The position numbers and the translations under genes were made by a program. A stretch of 64,000 nt of DNA. It comes from CADEFX01 sp963806735. GTDB lineage: Bacteria; Pseudomonadota; Alphaproteobacteria; Rhizobiales; Hyphomicrobiaceae. Shown piece after piece: positions 1-7,707 of the stretch (position 1 is the first letter of the stretch; each line of letters opens with the position of its first letter). The notes under the pieces were generated by a model that was given only the letters and a program-made list of their open reading frames with translations, did no database searches and was not told the DNA's origin. The stretch spans positions 310,001 to 374,000 of the forward strand of contig CAWEBE010000003.1 in the NCBI GenBank assembly GCA_963806735.1, given 5' to 3'.

Positions 1-2
1 CG

Positions 3-941
3 GAGAACCTGCGGGGGCGGCCCTACGTGCTCGACCTCGATGAGATCGAGCGGCGCACGCTGGAGGCCTGGGAGCGCGGCGCCACCGAGGTGTGCCTGCA
101 GGGCGGCATCCATCCCGAGTACACAGGCGCCACGTATCTCGATATCTGCAAGCGCATCAAGGCGGCGCAGCCCGACATGCACGTGCATGCCTTCTCACCG
201 CTGGAAGTGTGGCAGGGCGCCGCTACGCTGAAGCAGCCGCTGCGCCACTATCTGGCTGAGCTCAAGAGTGCCGGCCTCAGCTCGCTGCCGGGCACCGCTG
301 CCGAGATCCTCGACGACGAGGTTCGCGCTGTCATCTGCCCGGACAAGATCAAGACGGCTGAGTGGCTGTCCGTCATGGAGACCGCGCACGCGGTCGGGCT
401 CAAGTCCACCGCCACCATTATGTTCGGCCACGTTGACCGGCCGGTGCACTGGGCGCGCCACCTGCTGCGCGTGCGCGAGCTGCAATCGCGCACCGGCGGC
501 TTCACCGAGTTCGTGCCGCTGCCGTTCGTGCCGCTGGAGACGCCCATCTATCTCAAAGGCCGCGCGCGCCGCGGGCCGACCTATCGCGAGGCCGTGCTGA
601 TGCATGCTGTGGCGCGGCTGGCGCTCCATCCGCACATCACGAGCATCCAGACGTCGTGGGTGAAGATGGGCCGTGACGGAGCCGCGCACTGCCTGCAAGC
701 CGGCGCCAACGACATCGGCGGCACGCTCATGAACGAGAGCATCACGCGCGCGGCCGGCGCCGAGCACGGCCAGGAAATGCCGCCCGAGGCCATGGAAGCT
801 CTGATCCGCAGTCTTGGGCGCACGCCGCGCCAGCGCACGACCTCCTATGGCGTGCCGCCGGCCGAGCGCCAGCGCCAGTCGTTCGACGCGCCGCCGATCG
901 TGGAGCCAGTGAACACGCCAGCGCGCGCGTTCATGCGCTGA
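3..941 (+). CDS. cofH: FO synthase, CofH-type C-terminal part (5' end outside window)
   Basis: Makes the deazaflavin chromophore FO of coenzyme F420: the CofH half of FO synthase (or the C-terminal half of a fused FbiC) joins a 4-hydroxybenzyl radical from tyrosine to the pyrimidine substrate. The frame is open from base 3, so the gene begins outside the window; the GTG at 27 is internal. The radical-SAM CxxxCxxC motif would lie upstream and is not visible. Visible family features are EVCLQGGIHP, HAFSPLEV, GLSSLPGTAAEIL, FVPLPFV, IQTSWVKMG, AGANDIGGTLMNE and RQRTTSYG, all typical of CofH/FbiC. Several LLM oxidoreductases of the F420 type follow downstream, which fits. Whether this is separate CofH or fused FbiC cannot be told here. 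Confidence 0.9.
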   Translation, partial: ENLRGRPYVLDLDEIERRTLEAWERGATEVCLQGGIHPEYTGATYLDICKRIKAAQPDMHVHAFSPLEVWQGAATLKQPLRHYLAELKSAGLSSLPGTAAEILDDEVRAVICPDKIKTAEWLSVMETAHAVGLKSTATIMFGHVDRPVHWARHLLRVRELQSRTGGFTEFVPLPFVPLETPIYLKGRARRGPTYREAVLMHAVARLALHPHITSIQTSWVKMGRDGAAHCLQAGANDIGGTLMNESITRAAGAEHGQEMPPEAMEALIRSLGRTPRQRTTSYGVPPAERQRQSFDAPPIVEPVNTPARAFMR

Positions 942-950
942 GCGTCGCAT

Positions 951-1013
951 CTCGCAGCAATGGTTGAACGAACTTCGCGATCGGAAGGACACGAGGAAGT
1001 TTATGAATTTAGT
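951..1013 (+). repeat. Decayed half copy of palindromic repeat family B
   Basis: This resembles the right arm of the family B palindrome at 27990-28064 plus its spacer. It carries a TTGAACGAACTTCGCGATCG stretch, then GGACAC, then a spacer-like TTTATGAATTTAGT. The left arm and the following family A palindrome are missing. It lies 10 bases after the stop codon of the cofH-type gene. Confidence 0.6.
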
Positions 1014-1022
1014 CTCCGCTCC

Positions 1023-1460
1023 TCAACGTTGAAATGGAGTTCGGGTGCTCGTTGTCCTAGGCCATGGTTCACAAGCAATGCCGTCCCCATCCGCATCATG
1101 GCGTGTCCAGTAACCAGGTGTTCCGCGGACGGCGGGTGCGAGACCGACAGCCCTTGCGGCGTCGCAGTTGGGGGCGGCCATCAAGTGACGGACGGTCACC
1201 GACATCGGCCACGGAGATGTGGCTGCAATCGCCAGACAGGCGCCGCCGAGGATGCCGACAAGTATCCATAGACTTCCCGCCCAACGCCACAACCTGGCAC
1301 CCCCGCGACGCAGCCACGAAGCGCGATCGAGCTGTCGCGATACTCTCTTGAAGCGATCCCTTAAGCGGTCAGCCTGTTCTTCAGGATCAAGCCGAAGCTC
1401 TCTACGGTTCTTGCGGCGAACGGCTTCGCCCCGTTCGCGATGATACGTATCCAGATCCAT
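1023..1460 (-). CDS. Excalibur calcium-binding domain membrane protein
   Basis: A 145-residue protein. The N-terminal third is highly charged, rich in Arg, Glu and Asp (residues 1-50). One membrane segment follows at about 60-82 (WAGSLWILVGILGGACLAIA). A C-terminal Excalibur domain begins at NCDAARAVG and ends in DADGDGIACEPWP, the conserved DxDxDGxxCE calcium-binding loop with its paired cysteines. In other bacteria this domain sits on the outer side of the membrane; its precise role is not known. The start is the ATG at 1460; only a weak AGG precedes it. It is a single gene on the minus strand between repeat elements. Confidence 0.75.
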   Translation of the reverse strand: MDLDTYHRERGEAVRRKNRRELRLDPEEQADRLRDRFKRVSRQLDRASWLRRGGARLWRWAGSLWILVGILGGACLAIAATSPWPMSVTVRHLMAAPNCDAARAVGLAPAVRGTPGYWTRHDADGDGIACEPWPRTTSTRTPFQR

Positions 1461-1510
1461 GGCGCCTGGCTCTACGCCCTAACTCAAGCGAGAAGCCTAC
1501 GGAGAGAAGC

Positions 1511-1670
1511 GTTAGCGTCCGATTAAACGAACTATCCGTCTCGGCTCATCGTTAATCTCGCGAACGGAAGGACACTAGGACGTTTCATGCATCTGGTGTG
1601 ATTCAGATCGATAAATTCGCTCCGGAGACCTGCCGCGACCATCAAGCGAATTTCTCGGTCATCACACTAG
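1511..1670 (+). repeat. Composite palindromic repeat: B (1511-1578) + spacer + A (1593-1670)
   Basis: Two adjacent imperfect palindromes. The B unit is diverged on its left arm (TTAGCGTCC) and good on its right (CGCGAACGGAAGGACACTAG). The A unit begins CTGGTGTGAT TCA GATCG and ends ATCACACTAG. The TCA is present in the left arm only, which gives it plus orientation. The spacer is 14 bases. Other copies lie at 8549-8713 and 27990-28154. In the 389-base gap from 1461 to 1849 nothing else was recognised; 1671-1849 holds only the leader of the next gene. Confidence 0.8.
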
Positions 1671-1849
1671 TTGACAGCCGCCCTCCCAAACACTTAGACA
1701 GCCGCATGCGCAAAGAGATCCATCTTCTCACGGCCCGCTACTATCCGCCGTCGACATAACGGCGGGCGCATACTTTTGCACAACCGCTGCGTATCCGGCG
1801 GTTGGCAGAAGGCAAGCATCCGGCATCGCAGCTTCGACGGAGCGACGCG

Positions 1850-2626
1850 ATGCCCTCGGATGTCAACTCTACCCCCACAGTCGGACTGATCGGTTTCGGT
1901 GCCTTCGGCAAGCTCATTGCCGCGCATTTGCATCCACATTTCCCGCTCACCATCTACGATCCAATCCAGCCGCAGATCAGCGCTTCTCTCCGTAACCGGG
2001 TCCATGTCGGCGACGTTGCGGCCGCAGCGCGCTGCGATATCGTGATCCTTGCCGTCCCGGTCAGCGAGTTGGCGCGCTCCATCAGAAGCGTGCGGCCGCA
2101 CCTGCGGCCGGGAAGCATCGTTGTGGATGTCGGCTCGGTCAAAGTGAAGCCGGCCAAAGTGATGGCTGCAGAGCTGCCGTCGTTCGTGGATATCGTCGGC
2201 ACCCATCCTTTGTTCGGACCTCAAAGCGCGCGCGATGGCATCCGAGGTCGAAAGATTGCCATCTGTCCTGTGCGAGGGAATGCGGCCTCGCGCATTGCCG
2301 CCTTCCTTCGTCGCGCCCTTGGTTTGCGAGTATTCATCACGACACCCGAGGAGCACGACAGAGAGGCTGCCATTGCGCAAGGCGTGACACACCTCATTGC
2401 CAAGGTCCTGGTGCGCATGGAGCCGCTGCCCAAGCGACTGACGACCGCGAGTTTCGATCTCCTCGTGCGGGCGACGGAGATGGTCCGCTACGACGCGGCC
2501 AGTGTGTTCCTGGCGATCGAGCAGGACAATCCATACGCTGCAGCGGTGCGCGATCGCTTCTTTGCTCTCGCGGAAGAAACGAGGACAAACCTGGAATGCC
2601 AGCCGGGGATCAACAGACGCCGTTGA
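1850..2626 (+). CDS. tyrA: Prephenate/arogenate dehydrogenase family protein
   Basis: Probable NAD(P)-dependent prephenate or arogenate dehydrogenase of tyrosine synthesis, cytoplasmic. The 258-residue product starts with a Rossmann fold (VGLIGFGAFGKLIA, residues about 8-21). It then has the PDH signatures CDIVILAVPVSEL, GSIVVDVGSVKVKP, VGTHPLFGPQSARDG and EHDREAAIAQGVTHL. It is somewhat short for the family and lacks an ACT domain. The ATG at 1850 is preferred over an in-frame start at 1802 because GGAGCG lies a few bases upstream and homologous sequence begins here. It ends 37 bases from the convergent NIPSNAP gene. A homologue with other substrates is possible; the class is secure. Confidence 0.85.
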   Translation: MPSDVNSTPTVGLIGFGAFGKLIAAHLHPHFPLTIYDPIQPQISASLRNRVHVGDVAAAARCDIVILAVPVSELARSIRSVRPHLRPGSIVVDVGSVKVKPAKVMAAELPSFVDIVGTHPLFGPQSARDGIRGRKIAICPVRGNAASRIAAFLRRALGLRVFITTPEEHDREAAIAQGVTHLIAKVLVRMEPLPKRLTTASFDLLVRATEMVRYDAASVFLAIEQDNPYAAAVRDRFFALAEETRTNLECQPGINRRR

Positions 2627-2663
2627 CCCGAAGCCGGCCTGACGACGTGCGCCCGTGCGGAGC

Positions 2664-3278
2664 CTATTTGATCGGCGAGAACGGGGCCGCCAGCAGGATC
2701 TTCGTCTCCTGCCTCACGACCGGGCTGTCGCCCGGCGGCGGCCAGATGCCATCTGCTGTGGCCTTCTTGCGCACGGCAACACGCTCATCGAGACTCTTGT
2801 AGGCCCAAATGTGCACCCACTGGTTGAGGCTGCCCACATCGCTGGTGAAGACGCCGGTGAGAGGCGACAGCTTGAGACGGCCGGGGAGGTATTCGCCCCA
2901 GCGCTGCGCCATCTGCGGCATGCTTCCGGCCTTCAGTACGTAGCTGCGCATCTCGAAGTAAGGCCCGTTGCTGGAGGGCTCGAGCGGCGGAGAGTAGGGC
3001 AGCGCCTCGAACAGCTCCGACTTGGTATCGACCAAGAATTCATGGACCTTCGGTGGCCAGGTGCTGAGCTTGGCCGCTTCGGCGCGAATTTTGCTGCGCT
3101 CGAGTGCGTTCTCGTAGGGCCACACGTGGATGACCTGGTTGAGCGGCCCGATCTCCGTGTACCAGAATGCAGCAAGCTTGGAGAGCTTGTGCCTTGGTTC
3201 GAGCGCATCGCCGAAGCGCTTCAGGAATTCGGGAACTGTACGCGGATGCAATGTGTAGGTGCGAAACTCATAGATCAT
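2664..3278 (-). CDS. NIPSNAP family protein with two tandem domains
   Basis: A 204-residue protein made of two NIPSNAP repeats of about 100 residues. The first begins MIYEFRTYTLHPRTV and holds LNQVIHVWPYENALERSK. The second begins YFEMRSYVLKAG and holds LNQWVHIWAYKSLDERV. NIPSNAP domains have a dimeric alpha-beta-barrel fold and in bacteria often sit near catabolic or redox genes; no firm reaction can be given. The start is the ATG at 3278, because the two-domain pattern begins exactly there although the frame is open further upstream. It is transcribed away from the LLM gene at 3502, with about 220 bases of shared upstream region between them. Confidence 0.85.
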   Translation of the reverse strand: MIYEFRTYTLHPRTVPEFLKRFGDALEPRHKLSKLAAFWYTEIGPLNQVIHVWPYENALERSKIRAEAAKLSTWPPKVHEFLVDTKSELFEALPYSPPLEPSSNGPYFEMRSYVLKAGSMPQMAQRWGEYLPGRLKLSPLTGVFTSDVGSLNQWVHIWAYKSLDERVAVRKKATADGIWPPPGDSPVVRQETKILLAAPFSPIK

Positions 3279-3501
3279 GGGGTCAAGACCTTTCTGGTGA
3301 CACGGACGGAATGTTCGCACCCTTGGCTGCAATCGACAATCTCTTGCTCGCAGAGCCTTGGTCCACCTTGAAGATGGAGATGTCGGGACGGGCATATGTC
3401 CCCGCGTGACGGCGCCAGTTGCCCGCAACCCCACCAGATGACATCCTCGGCATCGAACAGAGCTGGATTGTGCCTTCCGGGCACTGATGGAGGAATACGC
3501 A

Positions 3502-4383
3502 ATGGACATCGGCAAGCTCGGCGTGTGGGCCTCGTTAGACGGACTGCCGGGCACAGAGGTGCTCGCGTTCGCCAAGCGCGTCGAGGCGCGCGGCTACAAG
3601 ACGCTGTGGATGCCCGAGAGCCGCGGCCGCAACGTGTTCGTCAGCTCGGCATGGCTGCTGGCCGGCACGTCGAAGCTGATCATCGCGCCCGGCATCGCCA
3701 ACATCTACGCGCGCGACGCGGTAGCGACGGCGAGCGGACAGCTTTCGCTCAATGAATTTTCCGGTGGGCGGTTCCTGCTGGGCCTCGGCGTCTCGCACGT
3801 GCCGACGGTCGAAGGCATCCGCGGCCACACCTATGGCAAGCCGGTGGCGACCATGCGCGCCTATCTCGAGGCCATGCGCGCCGCCCCCTACCAGGCGCCA
3901 CCGCCAAAAGAGAAGCCGCTGACGATCCTGGCCGCGCTCGGCCCCAACATGCTGAAGCTGTCGGCGGAGATGGCGGACGGCTCGCACCCCTATTGCGTGA
4001 CGCCCGAGCACACGGCGCAAGCGCGCAAAATCATGGGTCCCGGCAAGCTGTTGTGCCCCGAGCAGATGGTGCTGCTGCAGACCGATCCGACCGAGGCCCG
4101 GCGTGCGGCGCGCATCGCGCTGTCGCGCTATATGGCGCTGGAGAACTATGTCAACAACTGGCGCCGGCTCGGCTTCACCGACGCGGACTTTGCCGGACAA
4201 GGCTCGGACAGGCTGGTGGACGCCAATATCATCTGGGGCGACGAGGGCGCCATCCGCAAGCGCGTTCAGCAGCACTGGGACGCGGGCGCCGACCATGTGT
4301 GCATCCAGCCGATCGGCATCGACGGCTCTCGGCAGGTGATCGACGAGCGCATCCTCGATCTGCTGGCGCCGGCAAAGGTGTGA
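3502..4383 (+). CDS. LLM class flavin/F420-dependent oxidoreductase
   Basis: A luciferase-like monooxygenase-fold oxidoreductase of 293 residues, with a TIM barrel that binds FMN or F420. Family marks are the N-terminal KLGVWASLD strand, VEARGYKTLWMPE, LIIAPGIANIYARD, FSGGRFLLGLGVSH, and VEGIRGHTYGKPV. A late barrel segment is IIWGDEGAIRKRVQQHWDAGADHVCIQP. It belongs to the type often labelled TIGR03620-like F420-dependent enzymes. The ATG at 3502 is chosen over 3487 because GGAGGA at 3489-3494 is placed correctly for it. It is the first of three LLM genes in a row. The substrate is unknown. Confidence 0.85.
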   Translation: MDIGKLGVWASLDGLPGTEVLAFAKRVEARGYKTLWMPESRGRNVFVSSAWLLAGTSKLIIAPGIANIYARDAVATASGQLSLNEFSGGRFLLGLGVSHVPTVEGIRGHTYGKPVATMRAYLEAMRAAPYQAPPPKEKPLTILAALGPNMLKLSAEMADGSHPYCVTPEHTAQARKIMGPGKLLCPEQMVLLQTDPTEARRAARIALSRYMALENYVNNWRRLGFTDADFAGQGSDRLVDANIIWGDEGAIRKRVQQHWDAGADHVCIQPIGIDGSRQVIDERILDLLAPAKV

Positions 4384-4486
4384 GGCGACACACGCCCCAC
4401 ACGCATGATAGGGTTTTGCTTACAGATCACATGGGCACTCGGCCTTTGTCGCGGCAGGAGCCCGCCAACCTGCGGAGGAAATACGC

Positions 4487-5323
4487 ATGCGCGTAGGCGT
4501 CTTCTACTTTCCGACCGACTACGGCATCCATCCCGGCGAGCTTGGCCGCGCGCTCGAGGAGCGCGGCTTCGACTCGGTGTATGTCCCCGAGCACACGCAT
4601 ATTCCGACTAGCCGCAAGAGCCCGTTCCCCGGTGGCGGTGAGCTCCCCAAGCGTTACGCGCACACGCACGATCCCTTCGTTGCGCTCTCCTTCGTCGGCG
4701 CGGCCACCAAGAAGCTGAAGCTCGGCACCGGCATCTGCCTCTTGCCCCAGCGCGATCCCATCGCCACGGCCAAATGCGTGGCGAGCCTCGACCAGCTTTC
4801 GGGCGGGCGCGTGGTGTTCGGCATCGGCGCCGGCTGGAATATGGACGAGATGGAGAACCACGGCGGCCGCTTCGCCGACCGCTACAAAATAATGAGCGAT
4901 CGCATGAAGGCCATGAAGGCGATCTGGACCCAGGAGGCAGCGCAGTATCACGGCGAGTTCGCCAATTTCGATCCGATGTGGTCGTGGCCGAAGCCGGTGC
5001 AGAAGCCGCATCCGCCGATCCTGCTCGGTGGTGAGACCGACTACACGCTGAAGCGCATCGTCGAGTACGGCGACGGCTGGATTCCGCGTCCCGGCCGTGA
5101 TGGCTGGGAGCCAAAGAGCGCGGTGGAGCGCTTGAGCAAGGCGGCGAAGGCGGCCGGACGTGATCCCAAGTCGCTGCAGATCGTGGTGTTCCGTGCGCCC
5201 GCCGACGCCGAGGCGCTGAAGCCCTATCGCGACACTAAAATCGACAGCGTGCTGTTCGACCTGCCGGATGTCAGCCGTGACGAGATTCTCAGCACGCTCG
5301 ACAAGTACGCCAAGCTGATCTGA
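4487..5323 (+). CDS. LLM class F420-dependent oxidoreductase
   Basis: A 278-residue LLM oxidoreductase. Clear features are VGVFYFPTDYGIHPGELGRA, FDSVYVPEHTHIP, KKLKLGTGICLLPQRDPI, ASLDQLSGGRVVFGIGAGWN and PVQKPHPPILLGG. This is the TIGR03619-type group assigned to F420 in actinobacteria. GGAGGA stands before the ATG. It is close in sequence to the product of 10262-11116 (same EHxHIPxSRKSPFP and GTGIC motifs), so the two are paralogues. The next LLM gene follows 10 bases after its stop, so these two are almost certainly co-transcribed. Cofactor assignment is inferred from the family and from the CofH-type gene at the window edge. Confidence 0.88.
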   Translation: MRVGVFYFPTDYGIHPGELGRALEERGFDSVYVPEHTHIPTSRKSPFPGGGELPKRYAHTHDPFVALSFVGAATKKLKLGTGICLLPQRDPIATAKCVASLDQLSGGRVVFGIGAGWNMDEMENHGGRFADRYKIMSDRMKAMKAIWTQEAAQYHGEFANFDPMWSWPKPVQKPHPPILLGGETDYTLKRIVEYGDGWIPRPGRDGWEPKSAVERLSKAAKAAGRDPKSLQIVVFRAPADAEALKPYRDTKIDSVLFDLPDVSRDEILSTLDKYAKLI

Positions 5324-5333
5324 GGGCATCGGC

Positions 5334-6281
5334 ATGGGCATCGCCGTCGGCCTCGGGCTCATGGAGTTTCCGTTTGCCGATGCCGGCGGCTACTGGCGTT
5401 TCGTCGACATGTGCGAGGCGGGCGGCGTCGATTCGCTGTGGCAGACCGATCGCCTCGTCAGTCGCCAGCCGATCCTCGAATGCATGACGGCGATCGCCGC
5501 AGTGGCCGGCCGCACGCGGCGTCTCAAGTTCGGCATGAACGTGGTGTCATTGGCGTTGCGCGATCCCGTGCTGGTCGCCAAGCAGTGCGCCACCATCGAC
5601 GTGCTGTCGGAGGGGCGGTTGCTCCCGGCATTTGGCGTCGGCAGTCCGCTGGCACCGGAGTGGGCGACACTCAACCTCGACACCAAGACGCGTGGAGCGC
5701 GCACCGACGAGGGCCTGGAGATCATCCGCCGCCTGTGGGCGGAGGACAGCGTCGATTTTGAAGGCAAGCACTTCCGGCTGGCTGGCGCGTCCATCTCACC
5801 TAAGCCGGTACAACCCGATCTCCCCATGTGGATCGGCGGCTCGACCGACGCAGCCGTGAAGCGCACGGCGCGCTTCGGCACCGGCTGGCAGGCGGGCCCC
5901 GAGACGCCGGCCGAGGCGGCGCGCATGGTGGCGGCCATCCGCGCTGCTGTCGTCGAGGCCGGCCGCAGCATCGACGACGATCACTACGGCTCCGGCTTCC
6001 CGTTCTACTTCGGCAAGCCGGACGACGCCCCGTTGCATCGCGCCATGGAGGCTTATCGCCTGCGCACCAAGCGCGATCCGCTCGGCTACTTTGCCGTTGG
6101 TGACGCGGACGCAATTCTCGCGCGCATCGCCGACTATGTGGACGCCGGCGTCTCCAAGTTCGTGCTGCGCCCCGCCGTGCAGGGTGACGATGCCGTGCTC
6201 GCGCAAACCCGCCGCCTCATCGACGAGGTGCTGCCCCGCGTCACCTCCCGCTGGCCGCGGATGGCGAAGGTTGGTGTGTAA
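5334..6281 (+). CDS. LLM class flavin-dependent oxidoreductase
   Basis: The third LLM enzyme in the row, 315 residues. Motifs are VGLGLMEFPFADAGGYWRFV, VDSLWQTDRLVSRQP, RLKFGMNVVSLALRDPVLVA, LSEGRLLPAFGVGS, KPVQPDLPMWIGGSTDAAV and RFGTGWQAGPETPAEAARMV. GAGGGC precedes the ATG at 5334. It is translationally close to the upstream LLM gene and ends facing the CoA-transferase gene. A palindromic element lies in the 200-base convergent gap. The substrate is unknown; both FMN and F420 use are possible. Confidence 0.85.
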   Translation: MGIAVGLGLMEFPFADAGGYWRFVDMCEAGGVDSLWQTDRLVSRQPILECMTAIAAVAGRTRRLKFGMNVVSLALRDPVLVAKQCATIDVLSEGRLLPAFGVGSPLAPEWATLNLDTKTRGARTDEGLEIIRRLWAEDSVDFEGKHFRLAGASISPKPVQPDLPMWIGGSTDAAVKRTARFGTGWQAGPETPAEAARMVAAIRAAVVEAGRSIDDDHYGSGFPFYFGKPDDAPLHRAMEAYRLRTKRDPLGYFAVGDADAILARIADYVDAGVSKFVLRPAVQGDDAVLAQTRRLIDEVLPRVTSRWPRMAKVGV

Positions 6282-6330
6282 AGCTTCGGCTACGCGTGTA
6301 GTGACTCGATGCCGGCATTTCAAGTTCTGA

Positions 6331-6463
6331 GTCATCCTCGGACTTGGTCCGAGGACCCATCCCTCCACACGCGCAATGTTATGAGATCGCGGCGACGTTT
6401 CCGCGAGCATCTGCGTCTAACATACGCGGGACGATGGATCCTCGGGACAAGCCCGAGGATGAC
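6331..6463. repeat. 133-bp inverted-repeat element (family E)
   Basis: The element begins GTCATCCTCGGAC and ends GTCC-like CCGAGGATGAC. Each end is itself a short hairpin (CCTCGG-ACTTGGT-CCGAGG at 6336-6354 and CCTCGG-GACAAGC-CCGAGG at 6440-6458). The arms continue as GACCCAT and ATGGATC. Sequences of this kind are common between genes in Bradyrhizobium-like genomes. Placement between two convergent stop codons suggests it could also end transcription from both sides. Confidence 0.75.
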
Positions 6464-6482
6464 ACTACGGAGTCGGTCATGC

Positions 6483-7667
6483 CTACACCACACCCTTCTC
6501 CTTCAACCCGCGCATATCCGCAGCGCTCACGCCGCACAGCTCGCCGAGCAGCGCCTCGGTATGCTCGCCGAGCTTGGGCGGACGCGTCAGCTCCACAGGC
6601 GAGTCCGACAACTTGATCGGGGAGCCCACGGTCTGATACGTGCGCCCGCTCGTCGGCTCCTCGAGATCGACCACCATGCCACGCGCTCTCAGGTGCGGAT
6701 CGGCCAGCACCTCGGCCGTGTCCTGGCAGGCGCCGCACGGTACGCCGGCATCGCCCATCAACTTCATCACCTCGTGCTTGGTGTGCTTCTTCGTCCACGC
6801 CTCGACGATGGCATCGAGTGCCGCACGGTTCTCATAGCGCGCTGCCGGCGTCTTGAAGCGTTGATCCTCCGCCAGCTCCGGTTGCCCCATCACTTGGAGA
6901 ACTGCCGGCCACATCTGCGGTTGTGCATAGAGGAACACGTAGTCGTTCGGCCCGCCCGGTGCGCAGGCATAGGTCGTGCCCGGTGAGTTGCGGCCGAGCT
7001 GATTGCCGGTGCGCTCCAGCGGCCCGCCGTAGCGCTGATGGTCGCGCAGGCTGACGCGGATCAGGTTCACCACCGAGTCCTGCATGGAGACTTCCACGTG
7101 CTGGCCGCGCCCGGTCGCGTGGCGCTGCTGCAGCGCCGTCAGGATGCCGATGGCCATGTGCATGCCGGTCCCCGAGTTCCCGATCGCCGGCCACACGTAG
7201 GTCGGCGGCTTGTCGGGAAAGCCGGTGACGCACATGGCGCCGCCCATCGCCTGTGCGATCGGCTCGAAGCTCTTGAAGTGGCTGTAGGGACCATAGGTGC
7301 CGAAGCCCTTGATGGTGGCGTAGATGAGCTTCGGGTTCAGCTTGGAAACCGCGTCGTAGCCAAACCCCAGCCGCTCGAGCGCGCCGGGGCCAAAGTTCTC
7401 GATCAGCACGTCCGACTTGGCGATCACCTGCCGGAACAGCTCCTTGCCCGTATCACTCTTGAGATTGAGTGTCAGGCTGCGCTTGTTGGCGTTGAAGACA
7501 TGAAAGAACAGCCCGTCGTTGCTCTGGCTGCGCGCCACGTCACCGCCCTTCGGGTCCTCCAGCTTGATCACATCGGCGCCGAAAAACGCCAGCATCTGCG
7601 CGCAGGCCGGGCCCGCCTGGTTGTGGGTCATGTCGATGACCCGGATGCCTGACAGGGCCTGCTGCAT
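6483..7667 (-). CDS. Family III (CaiB/BaiF) CoA-transferase, formyl-CoA transferase-like
   Basis: A 394-residue class III CoA-transferase most like formyl-CoA:oxalate CoA-transferase (Frc). It has LSGIRVIDMTHNQAGP, MLAFFGADVIKLEDP, LIENFGPGALERLGFGYD, GFGTYGPYSHFKSFEP, ATGRGQHVEVSMQDSVVNL and PKLGEHTEALL. Oddity: in Frc and relatives the catalytic Asp lies in a GDxxxG motif before the MxDxxx helix, whereas here the motif reads IGNSGTGMH, with Asn164 (codon AAC) at that place. GGAGGA precedes the ATG at 7667. It is downstream of the DehI-like gene (gap 40 bases, same strand). No oxalyl-CoA decarboxylase is in the window, so an oxalate role is not supported. Confidence 0.85.
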   Translation of the reverse strand: MQQALSGIRVIDMTHNQAGPACAQMLAFFGADVIKLEDPKGGDVARSQSNDGLFFHVFNANKRSLTLNLKSDTGKELFRQVIAKSDVLIENFGPGALERLGFGYDAVSKLNPKLIYATIKGFGTYGPYSHFKSFEPIAQAMGGAMCVTGFPDKPPTYVWPAIGNSGTGMHMAIGILTALQQRHATGRGQHVEVSMQDSVVNLIRVSLRDHQRYGGPLERTGNQLGRNSPGTTYACAPGGPNDYVFLYAQPQMWPAVLQVMGQPELAEDQRFKTPAARYENRAALDAIVEAWTKKHTKHEVMKLMGDAGVPCGACQDTAEVLADPHLRARGMVVDLEEPTSGRTYQTVGSPIKLSDSPVELTRPPKLGEHTEALLGELCGVSAADMRGLKEKGVV

Positions 7668-7707
7668 GGTTGCGTCCTCCGATTTTCAACGTTTCTCTGC
7701 GATCAGC

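Noticed and set aside
3502..6281. Bacterial luciferase (lux) genes
   Set aside because: The fold is luciferase-like, but there is no luxAB pair, no fatty-acid reductase genes and the motifs are those of general LLM/F420 oxidoreductases.
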